Source: Propionicimonas sp020161015
GTDB taxonomy: Bacteria > Actinomycetota > Actinomycetes > Propionibacteriales > Propionibacteriaceae
Reading direction: 5' to 3'
Assembly (NCBI RefSeq): GCF_964266745.1
Contig: NZ_CAXWGX010000001.1
Location: 124,001 to 188,000, forward strand
Length of the DNA: 64,000 nt
The notes under the pieces were generated by a model. The model worked only from the letters and a program-made list of their open reading frames with translations, had not been told where the DNA came from and made no database searches. Numbering within the stretch: position 1 is the first letter of the stretch; each line of letters starts with the position of its first letter. Of the stretch, positions 57,956 to 64,000 are shown piece by piece. Made by a program: the position numbers and the translations under genes.

Positions 57956-58383
57956 CAGTCGTCGGAACCGTGCCCGGAGCCGCCGTGGTCGTCCGACCCG
58001 GAGTCGTCGGAGCCCCGGCCGGAGTCGTCCGACCCCCTGCGGTCGTCCGAGCCCCTGCGGTCGTCCGAGCCCGTGCGGGAGCGGTCGCCGCCGTGGTCGT
58101 CGCCGGCGTCGTGGCCGGCGGAGGCCGACGGGGAGCGGGAGTCGCGGTCGTCGCCGGGCTCGGTGCGGCTGTCGCGGGGGCGGTCGCCGCCGTGGTCGTC
58201 CCCCGCCTCCGGCGACGCGGACGCCGACCGGCCGGGGGTGGAGTCGTCGGCCGGGAGCACCTGGGCGGTGCCGGGAATGCGCACCGGGACGTTCTGCGAG
58301 AAGGTCCCGTTGCCGACCAGGCCGACGGTGGCGGGCACCAGCGCGGCGACGGTGGCGCCGATGGCGAGGGCGATGCGGATCAT
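57955..58383 (-). CDS. secreted Asp/Ser/Gly/Arg-rich low-complexity protein (142 aa)
   Basis: A signal peptide or anchor helix (residues 1-25) is followed by a short conserved-looking part (NVPVRIPGTAQVLPADD). The last 90 residues are low complexity, with SDDRRGSDDRRG repeats and HGSDD at the end, strongly acidic and disordered. It could bind calcium or other cations, but no defined domain is seen. It lies between another secreted protein and the sensor kinase, sharing a base with the kinase start, so it may be a ligand or accessory of that sensor. Confidence 0.7.
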   Translation of the reverse strand: MIRIALAIGATVAALVPATVGLVGNGTFSQNVPVRIPGTAQVLPADDSTPGRSASASPEAGDDHGGDRPRDSRTEPGDDRDSRSPSASAGHDAGDDHGGDRSRTGSDDRRGSDDRRGSDDSGRGSDDSGSDDHGGSGHGSDD

Positions 58384-58441
58384 GTGGGTGGTCCTTCCGG
58401 GGAGTCAGTGTGTCAGGGGAGGCGGCGCGCGTTCCAGAGGG

Positions 58442-58855
58442 TCAGCGGCTGTAGGTGAGGGTCGCGGTGCAGGTCTCGCCGCTGCGCGCGTTGGTGGCCG
58501 TGGCCGAGATCACGTCCACGCCGGCGCGGTTCGCGGTCCTCTTCTCCACCGAGAACGAGCCGCTGCGCCCCTTGGTGACGCGGGTGCCCGACCAGACCTT
58601 CTCGCCGTTGTCGGTGATCGCGACCGACCAGCGCTGGCCCTTCCGGTTGGCGTCGACCTCGAACTCGACCTCGAGGCGGCCGTCGTCGGCCTTGGCCTTC
58701 AGCTTCGCGTGGGTCGAGGCGGTGCAGGTGCCGGCGACGCGGACGGCGGAGGCGCCACCGTGGCGGGCGTGGGCATCGGGGGCGCTCAGGGCGACGGCCG
58801 GGACGGCGAGGGCTGCGCTGGCGACGAATGCTCCGGCGAGTCGGGTGATGTTCAT
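58442..58855 (-). CDS. small secreted protein of unknown function (137 aa)
   Basis: Signal peptide at residues 1-28, cut near SAPDAHARHGG. The mature part of about 105 residues is beta-rich with two cysteines (TCTAS near residue 43, ETCTATLTYSR at the end) probably joined by a disulfide, giving an Ig-like small sandwich. ATG with AAGGAG 5 bases upstream. First gene of an operon with the Asp-rich protein, sensor kinase and response regulator. No family recognised. Confidence 0.75.
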   Translation of the reverse strand: MNITRLAGAFVASAALAVPAVALSAPDAHARHGGASAVRVAGTCTASTHAKLKAKADDGRLEVEFEVDANRKGQRWSVAITDNGEKVWSGTRVTKGRSGSFSVEKRTANRAGVDVISATATNARSGETCTATLTYSR

Positions 58856-58931
58856 GAGGACTCCTTCTGGATCTTCGGACCGGCTGCCCCGGTTCCACAC
58901 CACAAGGCTGCGGGCGTCGTGGTCCAGCCCG

Positions 58932-58956
58932 CCATCGGGCGATGGTCGTAGTACCA
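58932..58956 (-). promoter_or_regulatory. overlapping palindromes, candidate operator of the secreted protein/TCS operon
   Basis: CCATCG-GG-CGATGG (58932-58945) and TGGT-CGTAGT-ACCA (58943-58956) overlap by three bases in the 171-base gap between divergent genes. Palindromes of this size suit a LuxR-family dimer. No reliable -35/-10 pair was found, so the link to this operon is inference. Confidence 0.35.
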
Positions 58957-59026
58957 CGCGCGGCTTGGCTGCGCCCGGTAGGTTCTGCTCGTCCGGCGCG
59001 ACGCGGCCGGCGGAGGGAGAGCGGTC

Positions 59027-59950
59027 GTGGGCTGGAGCAGGGCTGACATCCCGGACCTGTCGGGGAAGGTGGCCGTGGTCACCGGCGCCAACGGTGGGCT
59101 GGGCCTGGAGACAGCGGACGCGCTCGCCGCGAAGGGCGCCCACGTGCTGATGGCCATCCGCGACCAGGACAAGGCCGCGGCCGCCGTGGACCGCATCCGC
59201 GCCGCGACGCCCGGGGCCCGCCTCGACCTGGTGCCGCTCGACCTCGCGTCCCTCGCCTCGGTGCGGGAGGCCGCCGACCGCATCGCCGCCCTCACCGGCT
59301 CGGTGGACCTGCTGGTCAACAACGCCGGGGTGATGGCGATGCCGGAGCGCCGCACGGCGGACGGCTTCGAGATGCAGCTGGGCGTGAACCACCTGGGACA
59401 CTGGGCGCTGACCGCGCACCTGATGCCCCTGCTGCTGGCCGCGCCCGCCGCGCGCGTGGTGTCGGTGACGAGCACCGCGCACCACATGGGCCGCGTGATC
59501 GACCCGCGCAACCCCCACCTGCACGGGCGCTACGAGCCGTGGCGTGCCTACGGGCAGTCGAAGCTGGCCAACTACCACTTCGCCCTCGGCCTCCAGCGCG
59601 AGTTCGAGCGGGTGGGCGTGGCCGCCCAGAGCCTGATGGCCCATCCCGGGCTGACGAACACCGACCTGCAGAGCCGGACCGTCCGGGAGGGCGGTGGCGG
59701 GGCCGCCGGCAGCGCGGCCCACTGGGTCACCGCCCGCGCGGGCATGGCGCCGGCCGACGGCGCGCTGCCCCAGCTCCGGGCGGCCACCGATCCCTGGGCC
59801 CGCGGCGGGGAGCTCTACGGGCCGCGCTGGATCAACACCGGCCCGCCCGTGCGGCTGCCGCTGTTCCGTCCGGGCGCGGACGGGGCGATCGCGATCCTGT
59901 GGCAGGTGTCGGAGCGCGAGACCGGCGTCCCGCTGCGGGTCACGGCCTGA
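59027..59950 (+). CDS. SDR family oxidoreductase
   Basis: 307 aa. The NAD(P)-binding motif is TGANGGLGLE at about residues 20-29, the NNAG motif is LLVNNAGVM, and the catalytic residues are in the Ser of VSVTSTAH and YGQSKLAN (YxxxK). The overall pattern resembles retinol-dehydrogenase/WWOX-like SDRs common in actinobacteria. Substrate unknown. GTG start with GGAGGGAGAG upstream. Single gene, convergent to rplQ. Confidence 0.9.
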   Translation: MGWSRADIPDLSGKVAVVTGANGGLGLETADALAAKGAHVLMAIRDQDKAAAAVDRIRAATPGARLDLVPLDLASLASVREAADRIAALTGSVDLLVNNAGVMAMPERRTADGFEMQLGVNHLGHWALTAHLMPLLLAAPAARVVSVTSTAHHMGRVIDPRNPHLHGRYEPWRAYGQSKLANYHFALGLQREFERVGVAAQSLMAHPGLTNTDLQSRTVREGGGGAAGSAAHWVTARAGMAPADGALPQLRAATDPWARGGELYGPRWINTGPPVRLPLFRPGADGAIAILWQVSERETGVPLRVTA

Positions 59951-59970
59951 CCCGGGAGAACCCGGCCCCT

Positions 59971-60021
59971 ACGACGAGAACCGCCCGCCCCCGGGCAGGG
60001 AGCGGGCGGTTCTCGTGTCGT
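59971..60021. terminator. bidirectional terminator between SDR gene and rplQ
   Basis: GAGAACCGCCCGC and GCGGGCGGTTCTC form a 13-base stem, extended outward by ACGAC/GTCGT with a two-base bulge. It closes the ribosomal protein operon and the SDR gene. Confidence 0.88.
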
Positions 60022-60027
60022 GCGGGA

Positions 60028-60618
60028 TCAGGCCTTCGCGTCCTCGTCGGCCTGGGCGGCAGCCTCGGTCTCGGCGTCGACCGCGGCGGGAGCCTCGACC
60101 TCAGCCTCGGCGGCGGGGGCCTCGACGACCTCGACGGCCTCCTCGTCCTTCGCCTTCTTGGCGGAGGCCTTCTTGGCGGGGGCCTTCTTGGCGGTCTCGG
60201 CCTTGGCCGGCTCCGCCTTCTTGCCGCTCGCCTTGGCCTTGGCCTTGCGGGACTCCTCGACGCTCTCGGTCACGATCTCGATCACGGCCATGGGGGCGTT
60301 GTCGCCCTTGCGCGGCCCGATCTTGGTGATCCGGGTGTAGCCACCCTCGCGCTCGGCGAGCTTCGGCGCGATCTCGGTGAACAGGACGTGCACGACGCCC
60401 TTGTCCGTGATCGTCTGGAGCACGATGCGGCGGTTGTGCAGGTCGCCGCGCTTGGCCTTGCTGATCAGGCGGTCGGCCAGCGGCTGGACGCGCTTGGCCT
60501 TGGCCTCGGTCGTGGTGATCTTGCCATGCTGGAACAGCTGGCTGGCCAGGTTGGCCAGGATGATCCGCTGGTGGGCCGGGCTACCCCCGAAACGGGGGCC
60601 CTTGGTCGGCTGGGGCAT
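60028..60618 (-). CDS. rplQ: 50S ribosomal protein L17 with long charged tail
   Basis: 196 aa. The conserved L17 core covers residues 1-120 (MPQPTKGPRFGGSPAHQ, with RLISKAKRGDLHNRR). The last 75 residues are a Lys/Ala-rich stretch followed by a Glu/Ala/Val-rich acidic stretch, an extension seen in several actinobacteria and probably disordered. Last gene of the infA-to-rplQ operon, 28 bases after rpoA. Confidence 0.96.
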   Translation of the reverse strand: MPQPTKGPRFGGSPAHQRIILANLASQLFQHGKITTTEAKAKRVQPLADRLISKAKRGDLHNRRIVLQTITDKGVVHVLFTEIAPKLAEREGGYTRITKIGPRKGDNAPMAVIEIVTESVEESRKAKAKASGKKAEPAKAETAKKAPAKKASAKKAKDEEAVEVVEAPAAEAEVEAPAAVDAETEAAAQADEDAKA

Positions 60619-60646
60619 TGTTCGCTATCTCCTGTATGGCTGTGGA

Positions 60647-61651
60647 TCAGTACGAATCGTCGTAGTCGACGTCCGTGTCGTAGTTGGTGAGGGCGCTCAG
60701 CGGGTCGAAGCCCGGGGAGCTGTCCTTGAGCGAGAGGCCCATCTCGTGCAGGCGAAGCTTGACCTCCTCGATGGACTTCGAGCCGAAGTTCCGGATGTCC
60801 AGCAGGTCCTGCTCGGAGCGGGAGACCAGCTCGGAGACGGTGTGGATGCCCTCGCGCTTGAGGCAGTTGTAGCTGCGCATCGTGAGCTTGAGCTCCTCGA
60901 CCGGAAGGGCGAGGTCGGCGGCGAGCTGCTCGTCCACCGGCGACGGGCCGATCTCGATGCCCTCGGCGTCGACGTTGAGCTCGCGGGCCAGGCCGAACAG
61001 CTCGACCAGGGTCTTGCCGGCGGACGCCATCGCGTCCCGCGGCTTGATGGAGGCCTTGGTCTCCACGTCCACGATCAGCTTGTCGAAGTCGGTGCGCTGC
61101 TCGACACGGGTGGCCTCGACCTTGTAGGTCACCTTGAGCACCGGGGAGTAGATCGAGTCGACCGGGATGCGGCCGATCTCGGAGTCCGGGTTCTTGTTCT
61201 GGACGGCGGAGACGTAGCCGCGGCCGCGCTCGACGACCAGCTCCATCTCGATCTTGCCGGTCTCGTTGAGGGTGGCGATGTGCAGGTCGGGGTTGTGCAC
61301 CTCGACGCCCGCCGGCGGCGCGATGTCGGCAGCGGTGACCGCGCCGGCGCCCGACTTGCGCAGGTACATGACGACCGGCTCGTCCTCCTCGCTGGAGAGC
61401 ACCAGCGACTTCAGGTTCAGGATGACCTCGGTGACGTCCTCGACCACACCCGGGAGCGTGGAGAACTCGTGCTGGTTGCCCTCGATCTTGATGCTGGTGA
61501 CCGCCGCGCCCGGGATGGACGAGAGCAGGGTGCGACGCAGCGAGTTGCCGAGGGTGTAGCCGAAGCCCGGCTCCAGCGGCTCGATGACGAACCGGGAACG
61601 GAACTCGTCGACGACCTCTTCGGTAAGGATCGGACGCTGTGCGATGAGCAT
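60647..61651 (-). CDS. rpoA: RNA polymerase alpha subunit
   Basis: 334 aa. The N-terminal assembly domain has RFVIEPLEPGFGYTLGNSLRR, abbreviated here as its LEPGFGYTLGNSLRR end. The C-terminal domain binds UP elements and regulators, with SVRTYNCLKREGI-like RSYNCLKREGI and LDIRNFGSKSIEEVK. The tail is acidic with Tyr-Asp repeats. ATG with AGAGGAAG upstream. A 128-base gap to rpsD may hold an extra regulatory element, but nothing specific was seen. Confidence 0.98.
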   Translation of the reverse strand: MLIAQRPILTEEVVDEFRSRFVIEPLEPGFGYTLGNSLRRTLLSSIPGAAVTSIKIEGNQHEFSTLPGVVEDVTEVILNLKSLVLSSEEDEPVVMYLRKSGAGAVTAADIAPPAGVEVHNPDLHIATLNETGKIEMELVVERGRGYVSAVQNKNPDSEIGRIPVDSIYSPVLKVTYKVEATRVEQRTDFDKLIVDVETKASIKPRDAMASAGKTLVELFGLARELNVDAEGIEIGPSPVDEQLAADLALPVEELKLTMRSYNCLKREGIHTVSELVSRSEQDLLDIRNFGSKSIEEVKLRLHEMGLSLKDSSPGFDPLSALTNYDTDVDYDDSY

Positions 61652-61779
61652 GTAGTGGTTTCTTCCTCTCCACCGCCCGCTATTTGACGGTGATCAGTGG
61701 TGCCGGACGCCCTGCCCGGCACGGGGGGCGAGGCCAGTTCTCCTCCCCGTCCGCGGGGGACGAGGAGGAGAACCTGGGC

Positions 61780-62385
61780 TCACTTGGAGTAGAGCTCGAC
61801 GATCAGCTGCTCGGTGACGTCGATGGTGATCTGCTCGCGGACGGGCAGCTGGTGCACCAGGACCCGGCCCTTGTTGGGGCGGACGGTGAGCCAGCCGGGC
61901 ACGACCTTCTCGTTGTAGGTCTCGCGGGCCACCTGGAACACGTACATGTTGAGCGACTTCGGCTTGATGTCGATCACGTCGTACGCGCTGACGCGGTAGC
62001 TCGGCACGTTCACCTTCTTGCCGTTGACCAGGAAGTGACCGTGGACGACCAGCTGCCGGGCCTGACGCCGGGTGGACGCGAGGCCGGCCCGGTAGATGAC
62101 GTTGTCGAGGCGGGACTCGAGGATGATCAGCAGGTTGTCACCGGTCTTGCCGGAGAGGCGGTTGGCCTCTTCGTAGTAGCGGCGGAACTGCTTCTCGAGG
62201 ATGCCGTAGGCGTAGCGGGCCTTCTGCTTCTCGCGGAGCTGGAGCAGGTACTCCGACTCCTTGGTGCGGCCGCGACCGTGCATGCCCGGGGGGTACGGAC
62301 GGTGCTCGAAGGCCTTGTCGTTGCCCACCAGGTCGGTGCCGAGCCGGCGGGACTTCTTCGTGATGGGGCCGGTGTAACGGGCCAT
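61780..62385 (-). CDS. rpsD: 30S ribosomal protein S4
   Basis: 201 aa. It begins ARYTGPITKKSRRLG and carries the S4 RNA-binding domain with RLDNVIYRAGLASTRRQARQ, abbreviated as its VIYRAGLASTRRQARQ end. S4 starts 30S assembly. It lacks the zinc-binding cysteines of the C+ type, so it is the C- form. 25 bases after rpsK. Confidence 0.98.
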   Translation of the reverse strand: MARYTGPITKKSRRLGTDLVGNDKAFEHRPYPPGMHGRGRTKESEYLLQLREKQKARYAYGILEKQFRRYYEEANRLSGKTGDNLLIILESRLDNVIYRAGLASTRRQARQLVVHGHFLVNGKKVNVPSYRVSAYDVIDIKPKSLNMYVFQVARETYNEKVVPGWLTVRPNKGRVLVHQLPVREQITIDVTEQLIVELYSK

Positions 62386-62410
62386 GTTTCTCTCCTCTTC
62401 GGCTCAGGTA

Positions 62411-62830
62411 CTAGACGCGACGGCGCTTCGGCGGACGGCAACCGTTGTGCGGCACCGGGGTGACGTCGGAGATCGGACCGATCTCCAGGCCGACGGCGCC
62501 GAGCGAACGGATCGCGGTCTCGCGGCCGGAGCCGGGACCCTTGACGAAGACGTCCACCCGCTTCATGCCGTGCTCCATGGCGCGGCGGCCCGCGGCCTCA
62601 GCGGCCATCTGGGCGGCGAACGGGGTGGACTTGCGGGAGCCCTTGAAGCCGACGGTGCCGGCAGAGGCCCATGAGATCACGGCACCCGTGGGATCGGTGA
62701 TCGAGATGATCGTGTTGTTGAACGTGCTCTTGATGTGCGCCTGACCGGCGACGACGTTCTTCTTCTCCTTGCGGCGAACCTTGCCCTTTGCGGCGGCCTT
62801 CTGGCTCGCGGTGCGGCCTGCAGTAGCCAA
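62411..62830 (-). CDS. rpsK: 30S ribosomal protein S11
   Basis: 139 aa. Ends in the invariant NGCRPPKRRRV and has the core NTIISITDPTGAVISWASAG. The start is a TTG at 62830, chosen because an AGGAG site lies 8 bases upstream and the reading ATAGRTAS matches the family. 35 bases after rpsM. Confidence 0.97.
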   Translation of the reverse strand: MATAGRTASQKAAAKGKVRRKEKKNVVAGQAHIKSTFNNTIISITDPTGAVISWASAGTVGFKGSRKSTPFAAQMAAEAAGRRAMEHGMKRVDVFVKGPGSGRETAIRSLGAVGLEIGPISDVTPVPHNGCRPPKRRRV

Positions 62831-62865
62831 TTCAGTTACTCCTGGATCCTTGTCCTAGGCCGCTA

Positions 62866-63240
62866 TCAGCGGGCCTTCTTCTTCCCGGCGACAGCCTTCT
62901 TCTTGCCCTTGCGGGTGCGGGCGTTGGTCCGGGTGCGCTGACCGCGGACCGGCAGGCCCATGCGATGACGACGGCCCTGGTAGGAGCCGATCTCGATCTT
63001 GCGACGGATGTCTGCGGCCACCGAGCGACGGAGGTCACCCTCGGTCTCGTAGTTGGCCTCGAGGTGGTCGCGCAGGGCGACCAGCTGATCGTCGGTGAGC
63101 TGGTGGACACGGATGTCGCCACTGATGCCAGTGGCGGCCAGGGTCTCCTTGGCGCGGGTACGGCCGATGCCGTAGATGTAGGTGAGGGCGATCTCGAGCC
63201 GCTTCTCGCGCGGCAGATCGACCCCGATGAGACGTGCCAT
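62866..63240 (-). CDS. rpsM: 30S ribosomal protein S13
   Basis: 124 aa. It starts MARLIGVDLPREKR and has the GIGRTRAKE and RRHRMGLPVRGQRTRTNART signatures. The end is rich in Lys/Arg and reaches the P-site tRNA. ATG with AAAGG about 10 bases upstream. It is preceded by an unusually long gap to rpmJ. Confidence 0.98.
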   Translation of the reverse strand: MARLIGVDLPREKRLEIALTYIYGIGRTRAKETLAATGISGDIRVHQLTDDQLVALRDHLEANYETEGDLRRSVAADIRRKIEIGSYQGRRHRMGLPVRGQRTRTNARTRKGKKKAVAGKKKAR

Positions 63241-63465
63241 CAGGCGGTTACCTTTCAACTGTTCGAGCCGGCGGACCGACTCGCGAAGGTGTCTGGCGTG
63301 ATGCGTCCCCTTGCCGCCTGGCATGGGCCCCGGCCTTCGTCCGGGGGTGGCCACCGGGGCACTCCCCGGTGTTGCTATCACGTTCTGTGTGGTTATTCAG
63401 TTGTGCGCTGGCCCTCAGGCCGGTGTTCCGCGTCCCGCGCTCGCGGGGCCTGGATGAGCCGGAGC
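63241..63465 (-). other. rpmJ-rpsM intergenic region with two stable hairpins
   Basis: 225 bases between genes that are usually close. Holds the hairpin CACCGGGG/CCCCGGTG (63352-63371) and next to it CCCCGG/CCGGGG (about 63328-63345). They may attenuate transcription or shape a leader for S13/S4 feedback control. No ORF seen. Confidence 0.4.
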
Positions 63466-63579
63466 TCAGCCCTGGCGCTGCTTGTGGCGCGGGTTGTCGC
63501 AGATCACCATCACGCGACCGTGCCGGCGGATCACCTTGCACTTGTCACAGATCTTCTTGACGCTCGGCTGAACCTTCAT
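63466..63579 (-). CDS. rpmJ: 50S ribosomal protein L36
   Basis: 37 aa, the standard length. Zinc-binding C+ form: CDKC, then VICDNPRHKQRQ with the third Cys and the His. Starts MKVQPSVKKICDKC. Between infA and rpsM, as in most bacteria. Confidence 0.97.
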   Translation of the reverse strand: MKVQPSVKKICDKCKVIRRHGRVMVICDNPRHKQRQG

Positions 63580-63656
63580 CGAGCAACTTTCTGACTCATC
63601 GCCGAGCGCAGGGATATCCCGTGGTCGGACTGGTGGTGGATTCTTGCGGACGTGCC

Positions 63657-63878
63657 TTACCGGTGCCGGAAGACGATGCGTCCACGGCTCAGGTCGTAGG
63701 GGGACAGTTCGACGACCACCCGGTCGGCCGGAATGATGCGGATGTAGTGCTGCCGCATCTTGCCGCTGATGGTCGCGAGAACCTTGTGCCCGTTGGCCAG
63801 TTCCACCCGGAACATGGCGTTGGGCAGGGCTTCGACGACGGTTCCCTCCAGTTCGAGGGCGCCTTCCTTCTTCGCCAT
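63657..63878 (-). CDS. infA: translation initiation factor IF-1
   Basis: 73 aa OB-fold protein that fills the ribosomal A site during initiation. It starts AKKEGALELEGTVVEALPN and ends LSPYDLSRGRIVFRHR. The ATG at 63878 is the family start and has GGGAG 5 bases upstream; the frame extends further but without signals. First gene of the infA-rpmJ-rpsM-rpsK-rpsD-rpoA-rplQ operon. Confidence 0.98.
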   Translation of the reverse strand: MAKKEGALELEGTVVEALPNAMFRVELANGHKVLATISGKMRQHYIRIIPADRVVVELSPYDLSRGRIVFRHR

Positions 63879-63962
63879 TACTCCCAATCGTTGAGTGTGT
63901 GTGGACGCACGCCTGTGCAGGCACAGGTCATGCAAGGGTCAAGACTACTTCACAAGCCCAAG

Positions 63963-63981
63963 CGGCCCCAAATCGGGGCCG
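63963..63981 (-). terminator. hairpin upstream of infA
   Basis: CGGCCCC and GGGGCCG with a 5-base loop. It probably ends the gene that lies beyond the right edge of the window (commonly map in this position). Confidence 0.6.
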
Positions 63982-64000
63982 GCGACCACACTGTTGCCGG

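Noticed and set aside
56570..58951. 793-codon plus-strand frame over the sensor kinase operon
   Set aside because: Shadow of the minus-strand genes; its sequence is His/Arg/Gly/Glu-rich without any motif.
63395..63425. GCGCTGGCCCTC near rpmJ as a third palindromic repeat copy
   Set aside because: Only the short CTGGCCCTC core is shared, which is expected by chance at this GC content.
1..64000. tRNA, rRNA, CRISPR, insertion sequence or prophage genes
   Set aside because: Intergenic gaps were read on both strands; no cloverleaf, regularly spaced repeats, transposase or integrase motifs were seen. A tRNA scan was not possible here.

Overview
The window is a gap-free, high-GC stretch with dense genes and many GTG and some TTG starts. 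It comes from an actinobacterium. Supporting markers are GuaB next to GuaB3, an EF-G2-type factor, an RpfB-like resuscitation factor, an MptB-like mannosyltransferase, DUF3054, HrcA/CIRCE control of groES-groEL and many leaderless genes. The superoxide dismutase and the overall gene set suggest the order Propionibacteriales, probably family Propionibacteriaceae; that placement is inference from memory, not a search.

Most of the window is chromosomal backbone. From right to left on the minus strand run infA-rpmJ-rpsM-rpsK-rpsD-rpoA-rplQ (64-60 kb), rplM-rpsI-glmM (37-35 kb), glmS-acpS-nnr (34-30 kb), tsaE-tsaB-rimI-tsaD (27-23.5 kb) and groES-groEL (20-18 kb). guaB-guaB3 (10.7-13.4 kb, plus strand) and guaA (3-1.6 kb, minus strand) complete the set. 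Accessory blocks interrupt this backbone: a mannitol PTS operon between nnr and tsaE, a two-component system with an ABC exporter at 13.4-17.1 kb, and a 37-59 kb block between rplM and rplQ.

Left part (0-17 kb): the end of a PspC-type membrane cluster, guaA, then a sulfur assimilation operon metY-cysK-cysE. That operon is preceded by a leaderless 23-residue leader peptide with five cysteines, which looks like cysteine-responsive attenuation. A small membrane protein, chorismate mutase, a MATE exporter, an MptB-like mannosyltransferase, a TIGR01777 epimerase and the GMP synthesis genes follow.

Middle part (17-37 kb): a secreted RTX-repeat protein, groES-groEL behind two CIRCE operators, about 600 bp of non-coding DNA with two copies of a palindromic repeat, the t6A37 tRNA modification genes (with a GNAT-TsaE fusion), mannitol uptake, NAD(P)HX repair and amino-sugar/peptidoglycan precursor genes.

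Right part (37-59 kb): two tandem Asp-box membrane proteins, citrate synthase, EF-G2, a DsbA-like protein, MarC, YccF, trmB-truA, and then the most striking locus. A cobalamin riboswitch leads into a five-gene operon: a secreted transcobalamin-like protein, a membrane-tethered protein carrying only the cobalamin-binding-type C-terminal domain, and an energy-coupling-factor importer (T, fused AA', S). It reads as a Gram-positive vitamin B12 capture-and-import machine. After it come sodA, an Rpf protein with an unusual leader inverted repeat, and a four-gene operon of two small secreted proteins with a NarL-type two-component system.

I saw no tRNA, rRNA, CRISPR array, insertion sequence or prophage. 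At least fourteen genes have a TAnnnT box 6 or 7 bases before the start codon, so leaderless transcription is a recurring trait here.
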